Shown here: positions 37,925-46,495 of the stretch, piece by piece | How the letters are laid out: each line of letters opens with the position of its first letter | How positions within the stretch are numbered: the first letter of the stretch is position 1 | From: Aeromicrobium sp. 9AM | GTDB lineage: Bacteria > Actinomycetota > Actinomycetes > Propionibacteriales > Nocardioidaceae | Direction of reading: 5' to 3' | Assembly (NCBI RefSeq): GCF_902506105.1 | Contig: NZ_LR733304.1 | Location: 1,388,334-1,452,333, forward strand | DNA length: 64,000 nt | Notes under the pieces: model-generated | Seen by the model: only the letters and a program-made list of their open reading frames with translations | Told to the model about the DNA's origin: nothing | The model's database searches: none | Made by a program: the position numbers and the translations under genes

Positions 37925-38997
37925 CGGGTCACCTCCAGGAGTGCTTGTCGGAACGCGTGCATCTCGTCCGGCGTGCCGATCGACACGCGGAGCCATTCTA
38001 GGGGTCCGACCTCGCGGATCAGGACGCCGTGGTCGAGCAGGCCCTGCCAGACGGCGTGCCGGTCGTCGAAGCGTCCGAAGAGGATGAAGTTGGCATCCGA
38101 CTCCGCAACGTCGAAACCCTGCTCACGCAACCAGGTCGCGGTCTCGTCACGGGTGACCCGGAGCGCGTCGACCTGGGCCAGCAGCTCGTCCTCGTGCTGC
38201 AGCGCAGCTGTCGCCGCGGCCTGGCTCACGGCCGACAGGTGATAGGGCAGGCGGACGATGCGGAGCGCGTCGATGATGGCGGCGTCCGCCGCGACGTAGC
38301 CGAGCCGACCGCCGGCCAGCGCGAAGGCCTTGCTCATCGTGCGGGTGACCAGCAGGCGCGGGAACTCGTCGAGCAGGTCGAGGGCGCTCGGCGTGCCGTC
38401 ACGGCGGAACTCCGCGTAGGCCTCGTCGACCACGACGATGCCGGGAGCGGCCTCGACGATCGCGCGCGTGTGCGCAGGGTCGAGCGCCGTGCCGGTCGGG
38501 TTGTTGGGCGACGTCAGGATGACGACGTCGGGGCGCTCCGTGGCAATGAGCGCGAGCGCCGCCTCGACATCGAGACCGAAGTCGTCCCGCCGGCGCCCTG
38601 CCACCCAGCGCGTGTGCGTGTTGCGGGCGTACTCGGGATACATCGAGTACGTGGGAGCGAACGACACGGCCGTGCGGCCCGGGCCGCCGAACGCCTGCAG
38701 CACCTGCTGCATGACCTCGTTGGAACCGTTGGCCGCCCAGACCCGATCCATCGTCAGCCCGTGGCCCAGGTACGCGGCGAGAGCCATGCGAAGCTCCGTC
38801 GCCTCGCGGTCGGGGTAGCGGTTGAGCGACAGGGCGGCGCGGTAGACCGCGTCACCGATGTCGCGGGCTGCCGCGTCGCTGGGCCCGTAGGGGTTCTCGT
38901 TGGTGTTGAGCTGCACCGGCACGTCGAGCTGCGGCGCACCATAGGGCTCGTCGTCGCGGAGCTCGTCGCGGATCGGCACCCACGCCGGCAGCGGCAT
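37921..38997 (-). CDS. hisC: Histidinol-phosphate aminotransferase
   Basis: PLP aminotransferase, 358 aa. [13 protein letters not shown] near the start, the Asn/Pro block [23 protein letters not shown], and the PLP lysine in [17 protein letters not shown]. One-base overlap with the hisD stop (TGATG), indicating coupling. Confidence 0.96.
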   Translation of the reverse strand: MPLPAWVPIRDELRDDEPYGAPQLDVPVQLNTNENPYGPSDAAARDIGDAVYRAALSLNRYPDREATELRMALAAYLGHGLTMDRVWAANGSNEVMQQVLQAFGGPGRTAVSFAPTYSMYPEYARNTHTRWVAGRRRDDFGLDVEAALALIATERPDVVILTSPNNPTGTALDPAHTRAIVEAAPGIVVVDEAYAEFRRDGTPSALDLLDEFPRLLVTRTMSKAFALAGGRLGYVAADAAIIDALRIVRLPYHLSAVSQAAATAALQHEDELLAQVDALRVTRDETATWLREQGFDVAESDANFILFGRFDDRHAVWQGLLDHGVLIREVGPLEWLRVSIGTPDEMHAFRQALLEVTR

Positions 38998-40310
38998 CAG
39001 CGTGACATCCGGATCGTGACGGCAGCACCGTGCGACGGCAAGTTCTCCGCCTCGGCGAGGGTCACGACGTGATCGCCGACCTCGCGCAGGGCGGCCTCGT
39101 CGTAGGTGACGACGTGCATGTTCTTGCAGAACGCCCGCACCGAGAGACCCGACGAGTGGCAGGCGCAGCCGGCCGTGGGCAACACGTGGTTGGAGCCTGC
39201 GGCGTAGTCACCGAGGGAGACCGGCGTGTGCGAACCGACGAACACCGCACCGGCGTTGACGATGCGCGCCGCGACTGCACCGGCGTCGGAGGTCTGGATC
39301 TCGAGGTGCTCGGCGGCGTAGCCGTTGGCGACCAGTACTGCCTGGTCCACGTCGCGCACGAGCACCGTCGCGGACTGCTGTCCCTCGAGCGCCGTGCGGA
39401 TCCGCTCGGCGTGCTTGGCCGCGCCGATCTGGTCGTCGAGCGCGGTGTCGACCGCGTCGGCGAGCCGCTCGCTCGCCGTGATCAGCACGCTGGCGGCCAT
39501 GGGGTCGTGCTCGGCCTGGCTGATCAGGTCAGCGGCGACGAACGCCGCATCGGCCGTGTCGTCGGCGATGATCGCGATCTCGGTGGGCCCCGCCTCGGCA
39601 TCGATGCTGACGGTGCCCTGCAGGTATCGCTTGGCGGCGGCCACGTAGATGTTGCCGGGACCGGTGATGAGGTTGACCGGGCGGCACTCCCCCGCCCCGT
39701 ACGCGAACATCGCGAGCGCCTGGGCCCCGCCGGCGGAGTAGACCTCGTCGATCCCGAGCAGTCCGCAGGCCGCCAGGATCGTGGGGTGCGGCAGACCGCC
39801 GAACTCCGCGTTGGGCGGGCTGGCGAGCGCTATGCCCGGCACGCCGGCCACCTGGGCCGGGACCGCGTTCATGATCACGGTGCTGACCAGCGGCGCGAGA
39901 CCACCGGGGACGTACAGGCCGACGCGCTGCATCGGCACGATCCGGCGCTCGACGGTGGCGCCCGGCGCGACGTCGGTGACGAGGCTGCGCTCGAGCTCTG
40001 CCTCGCTCGTCTGGCGCAGACGCCTGATCGACTCCTCGAGGCCGGCGCGGATGTCCGGCGCAAGGGCGTCCAGGGCGTCGGTGATCGCGGCGACCGGTAC
40101 GCGGAGCTCCGCCGGGCGTACGCCGTCGAAACGCTCACCCGCGTCCAGCACCGCGTCGGCGCCTCGTGACCTGACGTCCTCGCAGATCGGCCGGACCGCG
40201 GCCATGGCGTGCTCGACGTCGACCTCGGCCCGCGGCACGGCAGCGCTGTAGATCCCTTGCCACTCATCGGCACCGGGCTCAAGATTTCGCAGGTCAAGAC
40301 GTCGCATCAC
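38997..40310 (-). CDS. hisD: Histidinol dehydrogenase
   Basis: NAD-dependent two-step oxidation to histidine; 437 aa, zinc enzyme. Conserved: [67 protein letters not shown], and [14 protein letters not shown]. First gene of hisDCBH. GTG at 40310 is preferred to ATG one codon later because TAGACT ends 7 nt before it (leaderless). Confidence 0.96.
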   Translation of the reverse strand: MMRRLDLRNLEPGADEWQGIYSAAVPRAEVDVEHAMAAVRPICEDVRSRGADAVLDAGERFDGVRPAELRVPVAAITDALDALAPDIRAGLEESIRRLRQTSEAELERSLVTDVAPGATVERRIVPMQRVGLYVPGGLAPLVSTVIMNAVPAQVAGVPGIALASPPNAEFGGLPHPTILAACGLLGIDEVYSAGGAQALAMFAYGAGECRPVNLITGPGNIYVAAAKRYLQGTVSIDAEAGPTEIAIIADDTADAAFVAADLISQAEHDPMAASVLITASERLADAVDTALDDQIGAAKHAERIRTALEGQQSATVLVRDVDQAVLVANGYAAEHLEIQTSDAGAVAARIVNAGAVFVGSHTPVSLGDYAAGSNHVLPTAGCACHSSGLSVRAFCKNMHVVTYDEAALREVGDHVVTLAEAENLPSHGAAVTIRMSR

Positions 40311-40317
40311 GACGCCA

Positions 40318-40338
40318 AGTCTACGGACGGGCTACCGT
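40318..40338. promoter_or_regulatory. Back-to-back -10 boxes of hisD and ybaK
   Basis: TAGACT (minus strand, 40318-40323; 7 nt from hisD GTG) and TACCGT (plus strand, 40333-40338; 6 nt from ybaK GTG) are only 9 bp apart. The 34-bp gap leaves no room for separate promoters, so RNA polymerases would compete. Confidence 0.5.
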
Positions 40339-40344
40339 GGGTTG

Positions 40345-40836
40345 GTGGCCGCCAACAAGAAGCCCACCGACGCAACACCGGCGTTCGTCGCGCTCCACCG
40401 GGCCAACATCCCGTTCACGCCGCACGCGTACGTCCACGACCCGCGGGCCGACTCGTTCGGCATGGAAGCGGCGCAGGCCCTTGGCGTCGAGCCCGGCCGG
40501 GTCTTCAAGACGCTGATGGCCGAGGTCGACGGTGAGCTCTGCGTCGGGGTCGTGCCGGTGATGGGGTCGCTCGACCTCAAGGCACTCGCCGATGCGCTCG
40601 GCGGCAAGCGCGCGCAGATGGCCGACGCCGCTCAGGCGCAGCGAGCCACGGGCTATGTCATCGGCGGGATATCACCGCTGGGTCAGAAGCGCCGGCACCG
40701 CACCGTCATCGACAAGACCTCGGCGCAGTGGCCGACGATCTTCGTGTCCGGCGGGCGTCGCGGCCTCGAGGCCGAGCTCCAGCCGAGCGACCTGATCCTG
40801 CTGACCGAAGCCGTCGTCGCGCGTATCGCCCGCTAG
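40345..40836 (+). CDS. ybaK: YbaK/EbsC family Cys-tRNA(Pro) deacylase
   Basis: 163-aa trans-editing enzyme that removes cysteine wrongly attached to tRNA-Pro. Family blocks: PFTPHAYVHDP, GVEPGRVFKTLM, VGVVPVMGSLDLKALADALGGKRAQM, GYVIGGISPLGQKRRHRTVID (catalytic Lys is in VFKTL) and IFVSGGRRGLEAELQPSDLI. The GTG start fits a leaderless message; a TTG one codon earlier is possible. Confidence 0.93.
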   Translation: MAANKKPTDATPAFVALHRANIPFTPHAYVHDPRADSFGMEAAQALGVEPGRVFKTLMAEVDGELCVGVVPVMGSLDLKALADALGGKRAQMADAAQAQRATGYVIGGISPLGQKRRHRTVIDKTSAQWPTIFVSGGRRGLEAELQPSDLILLTEAVVARIAR

Positions 40837-41333
40837 TGCTTGTAAGGCTCGTAGGCTGACTCGTCCAACCGGGTGGCGAGCAGCGTCGCTCCGATGAAGC
40901 CGGCGAGCCCGAAGATCGGCCACACCAGGAACGGCGCGATCCCGTCGACCGCCAGCTTGGCCGGCACGTGGTCGCCGACCGTCAGCCCCTTGACCGATGC
41001 CGGGTCCGGCGGGCCGAGCCGGATGCCGAGGCGCAAGGCGATCACCGACGCGATCGCCGTCAGCACGATGATGAACGGCGTCACGATCCAGCCGAGATCA
41101 CGCAGGGTCCAGGCCGCGAACGCACCCCAGATCAAGCAGGTTAGGGCGCCGACGGCGATGAACACGACGATGACCGCGAAGTCGCCCTTGGCCGCGGCTT
41201 CGCCCATCACGATGCCGCCCTGGCGGACCTCCCACTCAGCCGGAGTCGCGAGGCGTTCCCACACGAAACCTGCCGCGACACCCAGAAGGAGCATCGCGGC
41301 GGCAGTCAGGATCAGCTTTCTCAGGAGAGGCAA
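40833..41333 (-). CDS. Four-helix membrane protein (DUF2567-like)
   Basis: 166 aa with four hydrophobic helices at about residues 8-26, 52-76, 82-102 and 136-156, and an extracytoplasmic loop after helix 1 (ATPAEWEVRQGGIVMGE). Topology and length resemble DUF2567 proteins of actinobacteria; this link is tentative. Its start overlaps the end of dnaE by 13 bp, so it is co-transcribed with dnaE. Function unknown. Confidence 0.78.
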   Translation of the reverse strand: MPLLRKLILTAAAMLLLGVAAGFVWERLATPAEWEVRQGGIVMGEAAAKGDFAVIVVFIAVGALTCLIWGAFAAWTLRDLGWIVTPFIIVLTAIASVIALRLGIRLGPPDPASVKGLTVGDHVPAKLAVDGIAPFLVWPIFGLAGFIGATLLATRLDESAYEPYKH

Positions 41334-44300
41334 TGCGGGCCCAGCAGCTCTTTCAGGTCGGCGATCAACGAGGACGACTGTGCCACACGCAGGCTGTCGT
41401 CGAGTCGCATGACCTTGGTCGAGCCGTTGCCGATCAGGCGCAGGTGCACCTCGGAGACGCCCGGATGCGCCGCGAGCACCTGCTTGAAGGTGCCGATCGT
41501 GTCGGTCGTGCAGCGTGCCACCGGCAGACTGACGACGAGCGGCCGCTCGGGCCCGCCGGTGTTCATCGCCGGCAACGTCACCTCGAGCGCGTTGAGCTCG
41601 ACGCCCTCGTCCTTGCGCCGGACGCGGCCCTTGACGACGACGATCGTGTCGGGGATCAGGACCGGCATCGCCAGCTGGTAGGCCCCGGGGAACACCATGA
41701 CCTCGATGCCACCCTCGAGGTCCTCGATCGTGACGGACGCCCAGGAGTCGCCCTTCTTGCTCATGCGACGCTGCACGCCGGTGATGAGCCCGCAGATGCG
41801 CACGGTGCTGCCGTCGGGCAGCTCGGCGTTGGTCAGCAGCTCACCGACCGTGCAGTCGCTGCTGGCGCGGAGCACGTGCTCGAGGCCCTGCAGCGGGTGG
41901 TCGGAGACGTAGAGGCCGAGCATGTCGCGCTCGAACGCCAGCAGCTGGGTCTTCTCCCACTCCGGCATGGTGTCCGGCACCTCGATCGTGCCGCCCGTGA
42001 ACGCGTCGTCGATGCCGCCGAACAGCGAGTCCTGCCCGATCGCGGCCTGCCGCTTGAGGTCGATGTAGAGGTCGACGCCCTCCTCGGCCACCGTCGTCAG
42101 GGCCCTTCTGCGGTGCCCGAGCGAGTCGAATGCGCCGGCCTTGATCAACGAGTCGAGGACGCGCTTGTTGCACACCAGCGTCGGCACCTTGTCGAGGAAG
42201 TCGTTGAAATCCTTGTAGGCGCCACTCGACGTGCGCCCCTCCACGATGCCCGCGACGACGTTCTCACCGATGTTGCGGATCGCACCGAGTCCGAAGCGGA
42301 TGTCGGCACCCACGGACGCGAAGTTGGAGACCGACTCGTTGACGTCGGGCGGCAGCACCTTGATGCCCATGCGGCGGCACTCGTTGAGGTAGATCGCCGA
42401 CTTGTCCTTGTCGCCGCGCGTGCTGGTCAGCAGCGCCGCCATGTACTCGGCCGGGTAGTTGGCCTTGAGGTAGGCCGTCCAGTAGGAGATGACGCCGTAT
42501 GCCGCGGAGTGCGCCTTGTTGAAGGCGTAGTCGGAGAACGGCAGCAGGATGTCCCACAGCGTCGTGATCGCCTTCTGGGAGTAGCCGCGCTCGAGCATGC
42601 CGCCCTGGAATCCGGCGTACTGCTTGTCGAGCTCGGACTTCTTCTTCTTGCCCATCGCGCGCCGCAGGTTGTCGGCCTGTCCGAGGGAGAACCCCGCCAG
42701 GACCTGGGCGATCTCCATGACCTGCTCTTGGTAGACGATCAGGCCGTACGTCTCGCCGAGCACCTTGGCGAGCGGCTCCTCGAGCTCGGGGTGGATCGGG
42801 TCGATCGGCTCGCGACCGTTCTTGCGGCGGGCGTACTTGTTGTGCGAGTCAGCACCCATCGGCCCGGGCCGGTAGAGCGCGCCGACGGCCGAGATGTCCT
42901 CGAACTTGTCGGGCTTCATGCTGCGCAGCAGCGCGCGCATGGGGCCGCCGTCGAGCTGGAACACGCCCAGCGTGTCGCCGCGCGCCAGCAGGTCGTACGT
43001 CGCCGGGTCGTCGAACGTCAGCTCCTCGAGGACCAGGTCGACATCGCGGTTGCGCTTGATGTTCTCGAGCGCGTCGTCGAGCACCGTGAGGTTGCGCAGA
43101 CCCAGGAAGTCCATCTTGACGAGCCCGAGCGCCTCGCACATCGGGTAGTCGAACTGCGTGATGATCGCGCCGTCCTGCTCGCGCTTCATGATCGGGACGA
43201 TGTCGATCAACGGGTCGCTCGACATGATGACGCCGGCCGCGTGGACGCCCCACTGCCGCACCTGGCCCTCGAGCCCCAGTGCGGTCTGGTAGATCTTGCG
43301 GACGTCGGCGTCCTCGTCGTGCAACCGGCGGAAGTCGGCGCCGTCGCCGTAGCGCTTGTCGTTCTTGTCGAACAGGCCCTTGAGCGTGACGCCCTTGCCC
43401 ATGATGTCGGGCGGCAGCGCCTTGGTGATGCGCTCGCCGTGCGTGAACGGGTAGTCCATGACGCGGGCGGCGTCCTTGATCGCGGCCTTGGACTTGAGCC
43501 GGCCGAACGTCGCGATCATCGCGACGCGCTCCTCGCCGTACTTGTTGCTGACGTAGCGGATGACCTCGCCGCGACGACGCTCGTCGAAGTCGATGTCGAA
43601 GTCGGGCATCGACGGGCGCTCGGGGTTGAGGAAGCGCTCGAAGATCAGGCCGTGGGTCAGGGGGCAGAGGTCGGTGATCCGCAACGCGTAGGCGGCGATC
43701 GAGCCGGCGCCTGATCCACGCCCGGGGCCGACCCGGATGCCGTTGTCCTTGGCCCAGTTGATGAAGTCGGCGACCACGAGGTAGTAGCCGCAGTAGCCCT
43801 TGTCGCGTACGACGTCGAGCTCCATCTCGGTGCGCGCGCGGACCTCGTCGGTGAGCTTGTCGCCGGGATAGCGGGACTCGACGCCCCGCCATACCTCCTT
43901 GACGAACCACGACTCCTCGGTCTCGCCGGCGGGGATGTCGGCCCGTGCCATGTAGCCGCCGTTGGACTCGGTGAACTCGACGTTGCACCGCTCGGCGATC
44001 AGCAGCGTGTTGTCACACGCCTCCTTGAGGTCGAAGCGGTCCTCCCAGAGGTCACGCATCTCCTTGGCCGACTTGATGTAGTAGCCGCCGCCGTCGAGCC
44101 GGAACCGCTTGGGGTCGCCGAGGGTCGTGCCGGTGCCGATGCACAGCAGCGCGTCGTGCGCCTCGGCGTCCTCGGGTGCGACGTAGTGCGAGTCGTTGGT
44201 CGCGATGACCGGCAGGTTGAGGTCGGCCTTGAGCTTGAGCAGGCCCTCGCGGACGCGGGCCTCGATCTCGAGCCCGTGCTCCATCAGCTCGAGGAAGAAG

Positions 44301-44854
44301 TTCTCCTTGCCGAAGATGTCCTGGAACTCGGCGGCCGAGGCGCGGGCCTTGGCGTAGTTGCCGATGCGCAGCCAGGTCTGGATCTCGCCGGAGGGGCAGC
44401 CCGTCGTCGCGATGATCCCCTTGCCGTAGCGCTGCAGCAGGTCACGGTCGGCACGCGGCTTGCGGTACTGCCCCTCGAGGCTCGCGTAGGAGCCGATGCG
44501 GAACAGGTTGTGCATGCCCTCGGTCGTCTCGGACAGCAGCGTCATGTGGGTGTAGGCACCGCGACCCGACACGTCGTCGTCGCCGCCCTTGTTCCACTGC
44601 ACGGCCTTCTTCTCGGTGCGCGGGATGTCGGGCGTGAGGTAGGCCTCCATGCCGATGATCGGCTTGACGCCGTGCGCCTTGCCCTTGGCCCAGAAGTCGT
44701 AGGCGCCGTGCAGGTTGCCGTGATCGGTCATCGCGATGGCCGGCATCTGGAGCTCCGCCGTGCGTTCGAACAGCGGGTCGAGGAGGGCGTGGCCGTCGAG
44801 CATCGAGTACTCCGTGTGCACGTGCAGGTGCACGAATGGCGAGTCGCTCGACAT
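41321..44854 (-). CDS. dnaE: DNA polymerase III alpha subunit
   Basis: Replicative polymerase of 1177 aa (DnaE1 type). N-terminal PHP domain: FVHLHVHTEYSMLDGHALL, MTDHGNLHGAYDF. Catalytic acids in PDFDIDFDERRRGEVIRYV and the third in MKREQDGAIITQFDYPMCE...KMDFLGLRNLTVLDDA. The finger block is YQEQVMEIAQVLAGFSLGQAD. C-terminal OB fold: VRICGLITGVQRRMSKKGDSW. Actinobacterial DnaE1 usually proofreads with its PHP domain, and the metal-binding His residues are present here. AGGAGG precedes the ATG. The 142 bp upstream contain only a small CTTTGC-GA-GCAAAG hairpin. Confidence 0.97.
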   Translation of the reverse strand: MSSDSPFVHLHVHTEYSMLDGHALLDPLFERTAELQMPAIAMTDHGNLHGAYDFWAKGKAHGVKPIIGMEAYLTPDIPRTEKKAVQWNKGGDDDVSGRGAYTHMTLLSETTEGMHNLFRIGSYASLEGQYRKPRADRDLLQRYGKGIIATTGCPSGEIQTWLRIGNYAKARASAAEFQDIFGKENFFLELMEHGLEIEARVREGLLKLKADLNLPVIATNDSHYVAPEDAEAHDALLCIGTGTTLGDPKRFRLDGGGYYIKSAKEMRDLWEDRFDLKEACDNTLLIAERCNVEFTESNGGYMARADIPAGETEESWFVKEVWRGVESRYPGDKLTDEVRARTEMELDVVRDKGYCGYYLVVADFINWAKDNGIRVGPGRGSGAGSIAAYALRITDLCPLTHGLIFERFLNPERPSMPDFDIDFDERRRGEVIRYVSNKYGEERVAMIATFGRLKSKAAIKDAARVMDYPFTHGERITKALPPDIMGKGVTLKGLFDKNDKRYGDGADFRRLHDEDADVRKIYQTALGLEGQVRQWGVHAAGVIMSSDPLIDIVPIMKREQDGAIITQFDYPMCEALGLVKMDFLGLRNLTVLDDALENIKRNRDVDLVLEELTFDDPATYDLLARGDTLGVFQLDGGPMRALLRSMKPDKFEDISAVGALYRPGPMGADSHNKYARRKNGREPIDPIHPELEEPLAKVLGETYGLIVYQEQVMEIAQVLAGFSLGQADNLRRAMGKKKKSELDKQYAGFQGGMLERGYSQKAITTLWDILLPFSDYAFNKAHSAAYGVISYWTAYLKANYPAEYMAALLTSTRGDKDKSAIYLNECRRMGIKVLPPDVNESVSNFASVGADIRFGLGAIRNIGENVVAGIVEGRTSSGAYKDFNDFLDKVPTLVCNKRVLDSLIKAGAFDSLGHRRRALTTVAEEGVDLYIDLKRQAAIGQDSLFGGIDDAFTGGTIEVPDTMPEWEKTQLLAFERDMLGLYVSDHPLQGLEHVLRASSDCTVGELLTNAELPDGSTVRICGLITGVQRRMSKKGDSWASVTIEDLEGGIEVMVFPGAYQLAMPVLIPDTIVVVKGRVRRKDEGVELNALEVTLPAMNTGGPERPLVVSLPVARCTTDTIGTFKQVLAAHPGVSEVHLRLIGNGSTKVMRLDDSLRVAQSSSLIADLKELLGPHCLS

Positions 44855-44999
44855 CGAAAAATGGCCTCCTCGGCGCGATCGTGGGGGAAGGGCTTCAGCC
44901 TAGTCGAGGGGCCTGACGCTCTGGACCAACATCAGCCGTGTCGACCCGTCGCCCCGCTGGAAATTGTCCTTTGCGAGCAAAGTCGACTACACCTGAGTG

Positions 45000-45395
45000 G
45001 TGACTGACGAGAAGCAGAAGTTCACCACGGTCGGCGAGTACCTCGAGGCGGCGACGTACGACGTCGAGCCACGGCTGACCGAGATGCGGGAGATCATCCG
45101 CACCGCTCTGCCGAACGCCGAGGAGACGATCAGCTACAACATCCCGGCCTACAAGCAGGACGGCGTCGTCGTGATCCAGTTCGCCGGCTTCACCCACCAC
45201 ACGTCGCTCTCGTTCTTCCCGACCGCGGCCACGTTCGCGCACTTCACCGAGGAGCTCGCGGCGTACCGGACCAGCAAGTCGGCGATCCAGTTCCCGCTCG
45301 ACGAGCCCCTGCCGGCCGAGCTGGTCGGCGCCATCGCAAGGTTCCGCGGAGACGAGGCGGCGGCCTACGCCGCGCGCAAGAAGTCCGGGCACTGA
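45000..45395 (+). CDS. DUF1801 family (YdhG/iron-chaperone-like) protein
   Basis: 131-aa cytosolic protein. It shows the DUF1801 core: TVGEYLEAATYDVEPRLTEMREIIRTALPNAEETISYNIPAYKQDG, then VVIQFAGFTHHTSLSFFP and KSAIQFPLDEPLPAELVGAIARFR. Bacterial relatives include YdhG and frataxin-like Fra proteins, but no metal ligands are evident, so function is open. Two GTGs are adjacent (44997, 45000). The second is weakly favoured by TACACC 6 nt upstream. Confidence 0.85.
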   Translation: MTDEKQKFTTVGEYLEAATYDVEPRLTEMREIIRTALPNAEETISYNIPAYKQDGVVVIQFAGFTHHTSLSFFPTAATFAHFTEELAAYRTSKSAIQFPLDEPLPAELVGAIARFRGDEAAAYAARKKSGH

Positions 45396-45469
45396 CCGGC
45401 GCGCGACTGGCGAAGACCCGCTGCGGTCAGTCATAATCGGGCAGCACTCGTCGGACTTCAGGGGGAATC

Positions 45470-46483
45470 ATGACGCTGCACGCCGAGTTCGTGGCCGGAC
45501 CGATCGGACCCGACACGATCCGCATCCCGGGTCAGCCCGCCCAGCTCCGCAGCGCGGTGCAGGGACTCCGCGGCCTCTGCCGCCAGGTCGACCAGGCCAG
45601 CGACCAGCTCAAGCAGGCCAATCCCCCGGACGGCGAGCGCGGACGCATCGTCCTCGCGCTCTCCCACGCGGCACAACGCACCGGACGTACGCTCGACGCC
45701 GACTCGCAGCAGCTCGAGGCACTGGCCGACGCGATCGACCACGCCGCCGACGTGCTGACGCACTCTCAGGACGGCGTCGACGACCTCAGCCGCAGGTGGC
45801 GGCAGGCCCGCGACGCGTTCCGCGACGCCTTGCACGGCCACAAGAACGCGCCGGCCAACGTCGAGGCGCTCATCCACCACATCGACTCCGACGCGGCGGG
45901 TGCCCACCTGACCCAGTTCAAGCGGCAGGCCGGCGTCACGTTCGCCGACGGGTCCGGCGGCGCGCACGCCCAGGCGATGCTGCTCGAGGACGGCAGCGCC
46001 GTCGAGCAGGCCATCACGGCGTACCGGCACACGGTCCGCGGGCTGGTCGACGAGTACGCCGAGCTGGTCCAGAAGGCCAAGACGGCCGACAACCAGGTCG
46101 ACGAGAAGCTCCCGCGGCACACCAACGCGGCCTTCGAGGAGGCGGAGAGCCACGACGACAGCTCAGCCCAGCACACGATCTCCGGGCCGGCGGCGGTGCG
46201 GGCGGTCGGCGACGCGATCCACGAAGGCGCCCGTACGCTCGACCAGGCCGAGCACCGGCTCGAGGACATCCGGCTCGCGATCCGGGCCGGCCGGATGCTG
46301 CCGGACGACGAGCGGGTCGGCAGCAACGACGGCTTCAAGCGTGACTGGACCGACCACTTCGACCAGGTGCGGCACATGCTCAACGCGGCACGCCGGGCCG
46401 GCGACCTTGCCGCCGACCGGCTGCGCGATGCCGACGACCACGGTGCAGCAGACGTACGTCAGGCTCTCCGCGCCGCCGACTGA
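45470..46483 (+). CDS. All-helical protein, WXG100/T7SS-substrate-like
   Basis: 337 aa with no signal peptide or membrane helix, almost entirely alpha-helical with long coiled-coil-prone stretches (residues 25-105, 180-230, 245-330). N-terminal layout (IRIPGQPAQLRSAVQGLRGLCRQVDQASDQLKQ) resembles WXG100/LXG domains of type VII-secreted proteins; a Trp-containing turn lies in DDLSRRWRQARDAF (Trp near 107). No C-terminal toxin domain is visible. Start has AGGGGGA. It converges with the propeller lipoprotein (12 bp). Family unrecognised; secretion is inference. Confidence 0.75.
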   Translation: MTLHAEFVAGPIGPDTIRIPGQPAQLRSAVQGLRGLCRQVDQASDQLKQANPPDGERGRIVLALSHAAQRTGRTLDADSQQLEALADAIDHAADVLTHSQDGVDDLSRRWRQARDAFRDALHGHKNAPANVEALIHHIDSDAAGAHLTQFKRQAGVTFADGSGGAHAQAMLLEDGSAVEQAITAYRHTVRGLVDEYAELVQKAKTADNQVDEKLPRHTNAAFEEAESHDDSSAQHTISGPAAVRAVGDAIHEGARTLDQAEHRLEDIRLAIRAGRMLPDDERVGSNDGFKRDWTDHFDQVRHMLNAARRAGDLAADRLRDADDHGAADVRQALRAAD

Positions 46484-46495
46484 TCCTCGGCCGGC

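Noticed and set aside
45470..46483. Polymorphic toxin with C-terminal effector
   Set aside because: The C-terminus stays helical and Ala/Arg/Asp-rich with no nuclease or deaminase motif, and no immunity gene follows.
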